From positions 5,380,501 through 5,444,500 of the forward strand of contig NZ_CP121473.1 of the NCBI RefSeq assembly GCF_033954455.1: a stretch of DNA of 64,000 nt, read 5' to 3'. The translations under genes and the position numbers were made by a program. The notes below the pieces were generated by a model, which was given only the letters and a program-made list of their open reading frames with translations, had not been told where the DNA came from and made no database searches. The DNA comes from Thiorhodovibrio litoralis. Lineage in GTDB: Bacteria; Pseudomonadota; Gammaproteobacteria; Chromatiales; Chromatiaceae. Below, piece after piece: positions 50,730-58,192 of the stretch; positions within the stretch are counted from its first letter, which is position 1; each line of letters opens with the position of its first letter.

Positions 50730-53700
50730 TCAGTTTGATGCGGGTATTTGCGCACTGACAGCGTAGTCCTGCGGGCCGTAGAAGAGATAGTTGCAGCGCT
50801 TGGCGGTTTCGCTGGTTTCCGGCAGATGCTGGCTGGCGTCGACTGGGTTGAGTCTGTGGACCTGGATGTCAGTGAACCCGTGGTAGTCGAGCATGAATTG
50901 CAGCAAGGCCGGTGGCAATGGGTGGCGATGGGTCGGGTCCATATAGAAGCTGGTGCCTGAGGTGAGTAGATTTTCCGGATTGGGGGTTTCGAGTATCAGC
51001 AGGCCTCCAGGGGCGAGTGCCCGAGCGCAGCCGCCAAGAAGTGCCAGCAGGGTCTCGACGGGTAGATGCTCAATGAGATGAAAGGATGTAATCAGTGCAA
51101 AGCTGGCTGGCTGTTGCTGCGCTAACCAGGTGAGCGCATCGGCCTGCTCGGCGCTGTGGCCGAGCGCTTGGCAATGATGGATATTGTGCGGATTGAGATC
51201 GATGCCCGTCGCCTCGATCGATTCGCTCCGCAGCACGTTGAGCCACTCGCCGCGCCCGCAGCCGAGGTCGGCCGACCGGAGCTGGGGGGGGGCGTGCAGG
51301 AGCCGCTGGTTTTTCAGATGTTTTTTCAACAGGGGGCGGTAATAGCCGAGGCGCTCTTCAATACTCGCCGGGTCGCCGCGGAAGTTGTCCTCGAATGCGA
51401 CGTAGAAGGCCTGGTCTTCGGGCGCGGGTGGCGCTGTTTGGACGCTGGCCGGTGCCTGGCTTGCCACTGGCACCGCACTTGCGCCCTCGATTGTGCGAGC
51501 CAAAAGCGCCTGCACGGAATTTAATTCAGCGATCCGGCGCTTGAGGCTAGGTAACTCTTGGCGGATGTCCGCAGCAGCGCGAATTTTGAGCTGTATATCC
51601 TGCCAGCGCTCTTCACCCAGCTGCCAGCGCTCTTCACCCAGCTGCCAGCGCTCTTCACCCAGCTGCCAGCGCTCTTCACCCAGCTGCCAGCGCTCTTGAG
51701 CCTGCCGGTGCAGATCATCATGCTGGTTGAGGTGCGCGGATGCCTGTTGCAACAAGGCCTCAGCTGCCGCCAGACGTCCCTCCGTGCGCGCTTCCAGTTG
51801 GTTGATCCGATTAAGCAGTCGGTAGGGTTGTAGCCAGGCGTAAACTCTCACCGCTACACTGCCAAGCACGGGAATGCTGGCGACCCAGGCCTTTAGCTGA
51901 ACAAGATTGAAACGGCGCATAGAGTCCGGCGGCGGCTGTTGCGGAGTCAGATCCGGGGGCGGGGTATCCCGCATGGACTCGAGCCGTGCCTGGACACGGG
52001 CGTTCAGGGCAGGGAAGTCGATCTCCGGATTATTGGGTATTAGCATGGTCGCGGGAGTCTGGGCGGCGGACGGGGACGTAGGCGAAAACGCGTCAGGTGC
52101 CGGGGCTGGGCGCTCTAGGGCGGTGATGACGCGCTCGCGCGTAAGCTGGCCTTGGGCGGCGATAGCGAACAGCGAGGGGGCGTCGCGCCAGTCGCTCTTG
52201 GTGAAGCGCTTGGCAAGGCTGCCTGCCGGAGTTTGGTGGTCACCAGCCCACAAGAGCACCTGCGCAAAGGCGTCACAGAGCTGGCGTCGCATGACACGCG
52301 GCGATTGCTCGTTGATGTGCATGGTGAGTTCGTAGTGGGTGCGCGGCTCTGCGGGCAGCATCTCTCCACGCGCGGCGGCCTCGCGCCGGCGGCGGGGATA
52401 ACCATAGCGGTAGTACCAGAGGTTGGGGAAGCTGTGCACAATCAGGCAGCCCGAGGGACTCAGGTGGGCCGCAGCCAGGGCGTACAGGCGAACATTTTCT
52501 TCTGGTGCCAGATGTTCGATCAGGTCGGAGGCGAGGATGAGATCATAAGGCCCCTGCCACAAAGCAACGTCGGTGACTGAACCACACTGCAGCCGCACGC
52601 GGGCGCGGGCTTCAGGCTCGCCAGCGAAGCAGTCCTCAGCCAGACGCACGGCCGCCTCGGCATAGTCAATGGCGTCAACCCGGCAACCCAGGGCGGCGAA
52701 ATAGCGGGTGAGCTCGCCGCGCCCGCAGCCGAGGTCGAGCACCCGGGTGGACTCATCAAACGGCTGCTCACGGTGGGCCGTGGCCAGGCGCGCCATAGTG
52801 TCGAGCCGGGGGTCCAGCGCCTTGCCGCCGGAGGCTGTATAGGTGGCAAAACCGCCGCAGTCTTCGAGGTAGTAAGCATTGGTATAGGTGTCACGCAGGG
52901 ACGCGCTGGCGTGGACCGAGGGTTTCGATAGCGCATTTGGGTCGGGTTCAGCCAGCACGTCAATGTGATCGACTCCGCTGGCCTGATAGCAGTCGAACAG
53001 GTCTTGGGCATCGATCGTCCAGCGACCGTCTTTCCAGGCGCCCAATGCCTGGAAACGGTAGCCATGCAAGGCGAGCAGCTGAAAAATAGACTGCCAGGGT
53101 GCTGCGGAGATATTGGTAAGCGCCTCGGGCGAGAATTCGAACACCACGGCCGGCTGCCAACGGGCAAGCGTATGAGTCAGCCCCTTTAAGGCAAGGTATT
53201 CGCCACCCTCAACGTCGATTTTGATCAGATCGATACGCTGCTCTGCAACCAACTGGCTATCCACTGGAACCACGGGGACCAACTCGGCGGCGAGTGCGAC
53301 CTCGACGCCGTCTGCCAAACTGCCAGCGATGCCATTGGAATGGGAACTGTTGTATCCGAGCAAGCCAAGCTGATCCCCGGCAGCTGCCATGAGCACCCGC
53401 AAATGGTAGAACCTATTGCGTCGGCGACTGGTTTCAAGCAGCTTGACATTCGCTGCACTTGGCTCGACCGCAAGCACAAAGCCGTTCGGCCCGACCAGGC
53501 TCGCTGCCAACATCGAGAAATAGCCGACATTGGCGCCGATATCGAGTACTCCGCTGCCAGGAGACAGACGCTCGTGGAATACACGGGCAACATGCGGCTC
53601 GTAGGTGGTGCCGGTCGCGATTGCCTTGCCAACTGCGAGATCCGTGCTGGAAACTAACAGGCCAAACCCATCGAGCTGACACCATTGCAAGTCGTCGAGG

Positions 53701-53948
53701 AATTGGCGACCTATCAGTCCACGGCCAGAAAACTCGCGTGAATTCACGTAGCCGCTGACGACCGAGGCCAGATCCTCGCCGACACGGGCGCTATGGCCAG
53801 ACCATTCGCTCCGGCTGGGGAGACGACCTAGCAGCAGCCGGAAGCAATTGAAAATATCTGTCGGCGAGGCGTGCGGATCAAACTCACCATCGCACCAAGC
53901 GGCAAGATCGTCGCTACGGGGCGTCATTTGCGATGGGCGTTTATTCAT
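50730..53948 (-). CDS. Triple methyltransferase with coiled-coil spacer (possible chain-terminating enzyme)
   Basis: 1072 residues. About 115-275 is an FkbM methyltransferase (GVLDIGANVGYFSMLAA, DLIKIDVEGGEYLALKG). About 395-525 is a class I methyltransferase (VLDLGCGRGELTRYFAALG, LASDLIEHLAPEE). About 700-830 is coiled coil with perfect heptad repeats at about 755-783. About 895-1040 is a third methyltransferase (ADLGCGRGEWLNVLR, SFHLIEHLPVETLL, DPTHRHPLPP). It is coupled to Wzt (ATGA at 53948). In O-antigen systems such as WbdD, a methyltransferase with a coiled coil ends the chain and sets its length; the same task here is inference. No kinase domain is seen. Confidence 0.88.
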   Translation of the reverse strand: MNKRPSQMTPRSDDLAAWCDGEFDPHASPTDIFNCFRLLLGRLPSRSEWSGHSARVGEDLASVVSGYVNSREFSGRGLIGRQFLDDLQWCQLDGFGLLVSSTDLAVGKAIATGTTYEPHVARVFHERLSPGSGVLDIGANVGYFSMLAASLVGPNGFVLAVEPSAANVKLLETSRRRNRFYHLRVLMAAAGDQLGLLGYNSSHSNGIAGSLADGVEVALAAELVPVVPVDSQLVAEQRIDLIKIDVEGGEYLALKGLTHTLARWQPAVVFEFSPEALTNISAAPWQSIFQLLALHGYRFQALGAWKDGRWTIDAQDLFDCYQASGVDHIDVLAEPDPNALSKPSVHASASLRDTYTNAYYLEDCGGFATYTASGGKALDPRLDTMARLATAHREQPFDESTRVLDLGCGRGELTRYFAALGCRVDAIDYAEAAVRLAEDCFAGEPEARARVRLQCGSVTDVALWQGPYDLILASDLIEHLAPEENVRLYALAAAHLSPSGCLIVHSFPNLWYYRYGYPRRRREAAARGEMLPAEPRTHYELTMHINEQSPRVMRRQLCDAFAQVLLWAGDHQTPAGSLAKRFTKSDWRDAPSLFAIAAQGQLTRERVITALERPAPAPDAFSPTSPSAAQTPATMLIPNNPEIDFPALNARVQARLESMRDTPPPDLTPQQPPPDSMRRFNLVQLKAWVASIPVLGSVAVRVYAWLQPYRLLNRINQLEARTEGRLAAAEALLQQASAHLNQHDDLHRQAQERWQLGEERWQLGEERWQLGEERWQLGEERWQDIQLKIRAAADIRQELPSLKRRIAELNSVQALLARTIEGASAVPVASQAPASVQTAPPAPEDQAFYVAFEDNFRGDPASIEERLGYYRPLLKKHLKNQRLLHAPPQLRSADLGCGRGEWLNVLRSESIEATGIDLNPHNIHHCQALGHSAEQADALTWLAQQQPASFALITSFHLIEHLPVETLLALLGGCARALAPGGLLILETPNPENLLTSGTSFYMDPTHRHPLPPALLQFMLDYHGFTDIQVHRLNPVDASQHLPETSETAKRCNYLFYGPQDYAVSAQIPASN
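51600..51697 (-). repeat. 21-bp tandem repeat coding for one coiled-coil heptad
   Basis: Four identical 21-bp units (51600-51620, 51621-51641, 51642-51662, 51663-51683) and 14 bases of a fifth. Each encodes seven residues of the pattern ERWQLGE. The units are identical to the base, which indicates recent expansion or slippage. The repeat length equals one heptad, so copy-number change would keep frame and coiled-coil register. Confidence 0.95.
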
Positions 53949-55249
53949 GCGCGCTCCGAAGAGGGCTCCGTGATTGCGACTTGCGGGTGCATGTTGAAGT
54001 AGCCGTCGTAGCGGATGGCGTTGGGATTTGTTTCTATGCTGAGCATGGCAAGTTCGTGTGCGAAGAATAGAATCTCCTCAAAACTACCTGTACCGTATGG
54101 ACGATTACCGACCCCCACAGTGACGGAATAATCTCCTGCGACGAGATTGGCATCGAACCGCCAGGTGACTGCGACACTTTGCCCAGCACTTACCGGCTCG
54201 GGACGCTGCCCCATACAATGTGTATTTGTCTCGAAGACGGAATGGCCAAAACGGTTGCGTACGCCGATTCCGTAATGGGGTTGATCAAGATCCTTTAGCG
54301 CCTGAATGCGCGCGATAATGGTGAGCGGCGATTCGCTGGTGACAGCCTCAACTGGCTCACCGTCAGCATTGAGCAGATGCAGACCCAGCAGTCTGACCTG
54401 ACCAGTGCCGATGAGCGGCTGAGTCTCGGCCATGGTCGGTTCGCTTTTTGATTTAGCGACCGTTCCTTGCGGCGCTCTTGACGTGGCTTGTGACGGAGCG
54501 TGAATTTCAGCAGGCACATCACCACCGTGACTGTGCTTTAACATGCGTGCGTGATAATGATCAACAACGGCGGCAGGCACACCCTGGTCAATAATCCGTC
54601 CATCCTCAAGCAGGATCGCGGTATCGCAAAGCATTTTTACAGCGCTCAGATCGTGGGAGACGAACAAAATACTGCCCCCCCGTTCGCGAAAAGCCTGGAT
54701 AGCACGCATGCACTTCTGCTGGAAATAGGCATCCCCTACCGACAAAGCCTCGTCCACGACGAAGCAAACCGGATCAGCATGGATGGCAATAGCAAAAGCA
54801 AGCCGCATCAGCATGCCTGAGGAGTAGGTCTTGAGCGGCTCAGCAATGAAGTCGCCAAGCTCAGCAAAGTCAATAATGGCGTCGCGGCGCTCGCGAACCT
54901 GGGCAGGATTCATACCAAGCAGCATGGCATTGGCGTGAATGTTGTCGACCCCGGTCATGTCCATGGTAAAACCGGTACCCAGTTCCAGCAGCCCGGTAAT
55001 GCGCCCCGAGATGTCGATACGGCCAGTGTCGGCGATGAGCACGCCGGTGAGAATCTTGAGCAAGGTGGATTTACCGGCGCCATTCGGACCGATGATACCG
55101 AGCGTTTCACCGTCTTCGATACGAAAGGAAACGTCGCTCAGTGCCTGGTGCACGCTGTGGAAGCTGCGGCGCAGAATGATCTCACGCAAGCGATCAGATG
55201 GCTTGCGGTAGAGGCGAAAGCGCTTGCTAAGTCCGTCGGCAGCAATCAC
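53945..55249 (-). CDS. wzt: Polysaccharide ABC exporter ATPase (Wzt-like)
   Basis: 434 residues. The ATPase domain (1-250) has Walker A GPNGAGKST at 54-62, signature YSSGM at 142-146 and CFVVDEALSVGD as Walker B. A C-terminal domain of about 160 residues (from about 270) fits the Wzt carbohydrate-binding fold (GIGVRNRFGHSVFETNTHCMG; DYSVTVGVGN). Such a domain usually recognises the modified non-reducing end of the glycan and makes export depend on chain termination. With the permease at 55418-56191 it moves a lipid-linked polysaccharide across the inner membrane. Confidence 0.92.
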   Translation of the reverse strand: MIAADGLSKRFRLYRKPSDRLREIILRRSFHSVHQALSDVSFRIEDGETLGIIGPNGAGKSTLLKILTGVLIADTGRIDISGRITGLLELGTGFTMDMTGVDNIHANAMLLGMNPAQVRERRDAIIDFAELGDFIAEPLKTYSSGMLMRLAFAIAIHADPVCFVVDEALSVGDAYFQQKCMRAIQAFRERGGSILFVSHDLSAVKMLCDTAILLEDGRIIDQGVPAAVVDHYHARMLKHSHGGDVPAEIHAPSQATSRAPQGTVAKSKSEPTMAETQPLIGTGQVRLLGLHLLNADGEPVEAVTSESPLTIIARIQALKDLDQPHYGIGVRNRFGHSVFETNTHCMGQRPEPVSAGQSVAVTWRFDANLVAGDYSVTVGVGNRPYGTGSFEEILFFAHELAMLSIETNPNAIRYDGYFNMHPQVAITEPSSERA

Positions 55250-55253
55250 GGTA

Positions 55254-55421
55254 TCAGGCTTCCAACGTCAGGCGGCCGATCTGAAATACCAGCAGGAAGA
55301 AAGCCAGCGACAAACCAATGAGCGCTGCGGTTGAGCGCGCCTGCAGATGACGGATGATGAAGTGGGCGGTGATCAGACTGGCAAACAACAGGGCGACAGT
55401 AAGGCTGAGAAAGAAAGTCAC
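55254..55421 (-). CDS. Small membrane protein in the ABC exporter operon
   Basis: 55 residues from a GTG that overlaps the permease stop (GTGA at 55421-55418); it ends 4 bases before the Wzt start. Two hydrophobic helices (FFLSLTVALLFASLITAHFII and AALIGLSLAFFLLVFQIG) flank a short basic loop (RHLQARS). It is too short for most gene finders, but its position and membrane pattern support it. Possibly an accessory subunit of the exporter. Confidence 0.65.
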   Translation of the reverse strand: MTFFLSLTVALLFASLITAHFIIRHLQARSTAALIGLSLAFFLLVFQIGRLTLEA

Positions 55422-56191
55422 AGAAAATCTCTCACGTCTTTCTCCAGCGCCTTGAGCACAAACCAGGACAGCAGCAGGGTGGCGTGCGCAATGATGGCGA
55501 GCTGCGATAAGGCAGTAAAGTCCGGCACCACGCCATGGACAAAAATATCCCGATAGGCAGCCACGAACAGATAGGCCGGATTGAGTAATGCCTGAAGATT
55601 CTGCACCCAGACCGGAGCGATATCGGATACCCACACGATAGGGGTGAGCCAAAACCAGAAAGTGAAGAGAACCCCAACCATCTCCTTGATGTCTTGCAGA
55701 AAAACGTTGAGCACGCCAAAGAATAACCCCAGCCCGAAAGCAAAAATTTGTTGCAGGATGAAAATCAGCGGTAACAGTAAGATGAGGTTATTCGGCAATT
55801 GCCCGATAATGGCGAGAAAACCGAGGAAAAGACTGAGAGAAATGGCAAATGTGACGGACTCCGAAAGCACAATATAGATGGGCAAATAGGCTAGCGTGAC
55901 CTGAATCTTGCTAATAATGTTTCGCTTTTCGAAAAATACGGTGGAAGACCGGGATACGGTGTTCGCAAAAGCGAGCCATGGCAGGAGCCCGCTGACCAAA
56001 TAGATAGGATATCCGTAGGTTGAGCCTTCCTCGCCAGCAAGCCTCGCTCCCATGACGTTAGCGAAGATAACGGTGAAGATAAAAATCATCACCAGCGGAT
56101 GGATAAAGGCCCAGGCTGCCCCGAACGCCGAGCCGGCGTAACGATCGACGAAATCCTGGCGGGTGAAGTTCAGCAGTAGCAGCGGACTCAT
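55418..56191 (-). CDS. wzm: Polysaccharide ABC exporter permease (Wzm-like)
   Basis: 257 residues, six membrane helices. The N-terminus (NFTRQDFVDRYAGSAFGAAWAFIHPLVM) is the typical amphipathic start and first helix of ABC-2 type O-antigen permeases. It is the first gene of the polysaccharide operon that runs to the GtrA gene. A TATAAT box lies only 11 bases before the ATG, so the transcript may be nearly leaderless unless a start further upstream is used. Confidence 0.9.
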   Translation of the reverse strand: MSPLLLLNFTRQDFVDRYAGSAFGAAWAFIHPLVMIFIFTVIFANVMGARLAGEEGSTYGYPIYLVSGLLPWLAFANTVSRSSTVFFEKRNIISKIQVTLAYLPIYIVLSESVTFAISLSLFLGFLAIIGQLPNNLILLLPLIFILQQIFAFGLGLFFGVLNVFLQDIKEMVGVLFTFWFWLTPIVWVSDIAPVWVQNLQALLNPAYLFVAAYRDIFVHGVVPDFTALSQLAIIAHATLLLSWFVLKALEKDVRDFL

Positions 56192-56505
56192 AGGCGACGA
56201 GATTATACCTGATTCTCAATCAGCGGGGAGCGGACCTCGGGGCAACAAACGAAATCGGTTCTAGGCAAATTTCTGCCCTCATCCGCCTTCAACATGAATT
56301 GCCATAGACAAGGCCGGCACTCTGAACGAGCTCGCGATTAACACCCGATGAAACCGATGACCATGTCGCAGAGCCCCTGAGCGCTTGCTATCCTCCGCTC
56401 ACAAAGGCTCAGTTTTCACAACGGCTTCACAGCCCTGGCAATTAAAACCAAGTCGCCGCGGTCATCGGCTTCACGGTGCTCCTCAGGAAAGACTAGAACC
56501 TATTT
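56192..56505 (-). promoter_or_regulatory. Control region of the polysaccharide operon
   Basis: 314 bp without a gene. TATAAT (56207-56202) is a perfect -10 hexamer facing wzm; no good -35 is seen. Directly upstream lies a perfect dyad CTGATT-CTC-AATCAG (56209-56223), a plausible operator. The rest also has to hold the end of the DUF4214 gene transcript, but no strong terminator is visible. Confidence 0.45.
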
Positions 56506-57492
56506 CTAGATCACCTCAAAAAATGGATTCCCGTCACCGAGGCTGCTGTCGAGGATACCTGCGAGCGTGATTTGTGACCCCGGTGTGCTACTGCTGGGGT
56601 CGGGATCATTGAAGGCAATAACCGTTTTGTCATCGAACGTATCGACGTAAACAAGAGCCCCCCCAGCCTGGACATCCAAGAACGAAGCCCAGTCAATCGG
56701 CGTACCAGCAGCATCATCAAAGTGTAGAGTGTCCTCGTTGACGTTGAAGTTCTCAATGATCACGATATTCCCTTCAGCACTCGCGACACCACTAGTCGAG
56801 TCGAACCCAATGACAAAAGTCTCGGCGAGTCCATCAGCACCGCTGAGGTCGCAAAATCCGCTCGCAAGGGTGACAGTCATTTCACCACTACTGAGCGCCT
56901 GAATTGCTTCGCCCGCATGTGTTTGAATCGTTGCCGAATCGGTGTCGTTGCCAATTTCGGCTAGGAGATTGCGGGCGACAGCAAGAAAGATGTCCTGCTC
57001 TGGGGCACTCATTCCCGCGTAATCGATATTATTGCTGTTCTGTCCTTCAACAAAGGCATTCGATGCCTCGACCCAGTTGCGATAAAGCGCTTGCGTGGAT
57101 GAAGCGGCGGCATTAGCCCACATACCATCTATCATTTCCATCGCCAATACGCCGATGTTGTCACTGTTATAGTCGGTGATTCCTAAATCGGTCATCCGAC
57201 TGAGCCAATAGTCTAATCCCTCTTGATCAGCACTGGCGACGTTGAAGATATTTTGATACAAGGCGTTTACGAACGCCTCACCTTTAAGCGGAGTACCTTG
57301 ACCATCTTTGTACCGATCCTGCACCAGTGCCTGGTCAAAAAAACTGGATGCTGTATCTATATAACTGAAAATGCCCTGGTCAATCTGCTCTTGCCAATAC
57401 GCAGATCCAGCGGTGTCCGGCGCTGCGCTCCATATCCCAGCATACAGCTCAAGCACCTGCTCATAGGTTCCGTAACTATCTGGCCTAGCCAT
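56506..57492 (-). CDS. DUF4214 protein, short type I secretion substrate
   Basis: 328 residues. Residues 1-160 are a DUF4214-type domain very close to that of the 945-aa surface protein (MARPDSYGTYEQVLELYAGIW; FFDQALVQDRY; YQNIFNVASADQEGLDYWLSRM; MEMIDGMWAN). The C-terminal 130 residues are acidic beta-rich with an FxFDxSxG-like pattern (ETFVIGFDSTSG, IIENFNVNEDTLHFDD) as in short RTX-related repeats, and end in a hydrophobic FFEVI. No signal peptide. Likely secreted by the type I system nearby, perhaps as a minor component of the same surface layer. GGAG lies before the ATG. Confidence 0.8.
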   Translation of the reverse strand: MARPDSYGTYEQVLELYAGIWSAAPDTAGSAYWQEQIDQGIFSYIDTASSFFDQALVQDRYKDGQGTPLKGEAFVNALYQNIFNVASADQEGLDYWLSRMTDLGITDYNSDNIGVLAMEMIDGMWANAAASSTQALYRNWVEASNAFVEGQNSNNIDYAGMSAPEQDIFLAVARNLLAEIGNDTDSATIQTHAGEAIQALSSGEMTVTLASGFCDLSGADGLAETFVIGFDSTSGVASAEGNIVIIENFNVNEDTLHFDDAAGTPIDWASFLDVQAGGALVYVDTFDDKTVIAFNDPDPSSSTPGSQITLAGILDSSLGDGNPFFEVI

Positions 57493-58192
57493 ATCTATTA
57501 CTCCGTAGGGGTTGTTTACTGATCATTCTGCTTTAATGTATCACATTGCCTTGTCAACGGTCGTTTACACCATTTGGGCATTTAATGGCATCTCACGACA
57601 AATTCGTAGTTTGTTCCGAACCAGAGGCGCCGCCAAAATTGGGCGTCTCGAACGCGACGCTGTTTAGGAGGCTGTCCGACTTGCAACTTTATGATGATGT
57701 AAACTTCTTTTTTTAATTATTTCAATGGATCGTATTAGCATGGTTGCAAAATCTTACCAGATAAATTTACAGTGCCCTGTAGTGGCGCAGTCAGCCGGGT
57801 GGCTTCCATGTCCGCAGGTACTTCAGGATCCAGCATTTCCATCGCAGCCTGCGCAGCTGCATCAATTTTAGCCCTAGTTGAGCCAGCCTTGTGCTGTCCG
57901 AGCTGAAGAACAACGCGCCATACTGTTTCGACGAGAGACCATTCCGGAATACTCCTTATGTTGGCGTTGCTTGCAACTCCTGCTGGCCGTATTGTCACCT
58001 ACGATCATAATGTCTAAAGTAGTATTGAACTTACGGGTCGCAGATCCTAACAGATCCGCTCGGGGCTTGGCAGACTTACAAGATAAAAAGCCAAGCACCC
58101 CGATTGGAGTGCCCGGCGTCGGATGCAGTCCGGCCGGAAAGAAAAGGGGTACTGCGTGTTGCTCTGTTTTGAGTTCATTGTGCGTTGATTGC
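57493..58192 (-). other. Intergenic region with promoter and a gene remnant
   Basis: 700 bp. A TTGACA box (57557-57552) with TAAAGC 16 bp later (57535-57530) faces the DUF4214 gene. At 57735-57998 the minus strand has a frame whose middle (STRAKIDAAAQAAMEML) resembles the linker after DUF4214 in the 945-aa protein (STQAQIDAAVDTAV); it is probably debris of another family member. A terminator for the protease gene lies at 58085-58112. Nothing else is seen. Confidence 0.35.
58085..58112 (-). terminator. Terminator after the protease gene
   Basis: On the minus strand GCACTCC pairs with GGGGTGC across AATC (one G-T pair), and TTGGC then TTTTT (58089-58085) follow. It lies about 80 bases after the protease stop. 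Confidence 0.7.

Noticed and set aside
51600-51697. CRISPR or noncoding satellite
   Set aside because: Contiguous 21-bp units without spacers, in frame, encoding coiled-coil heptads.
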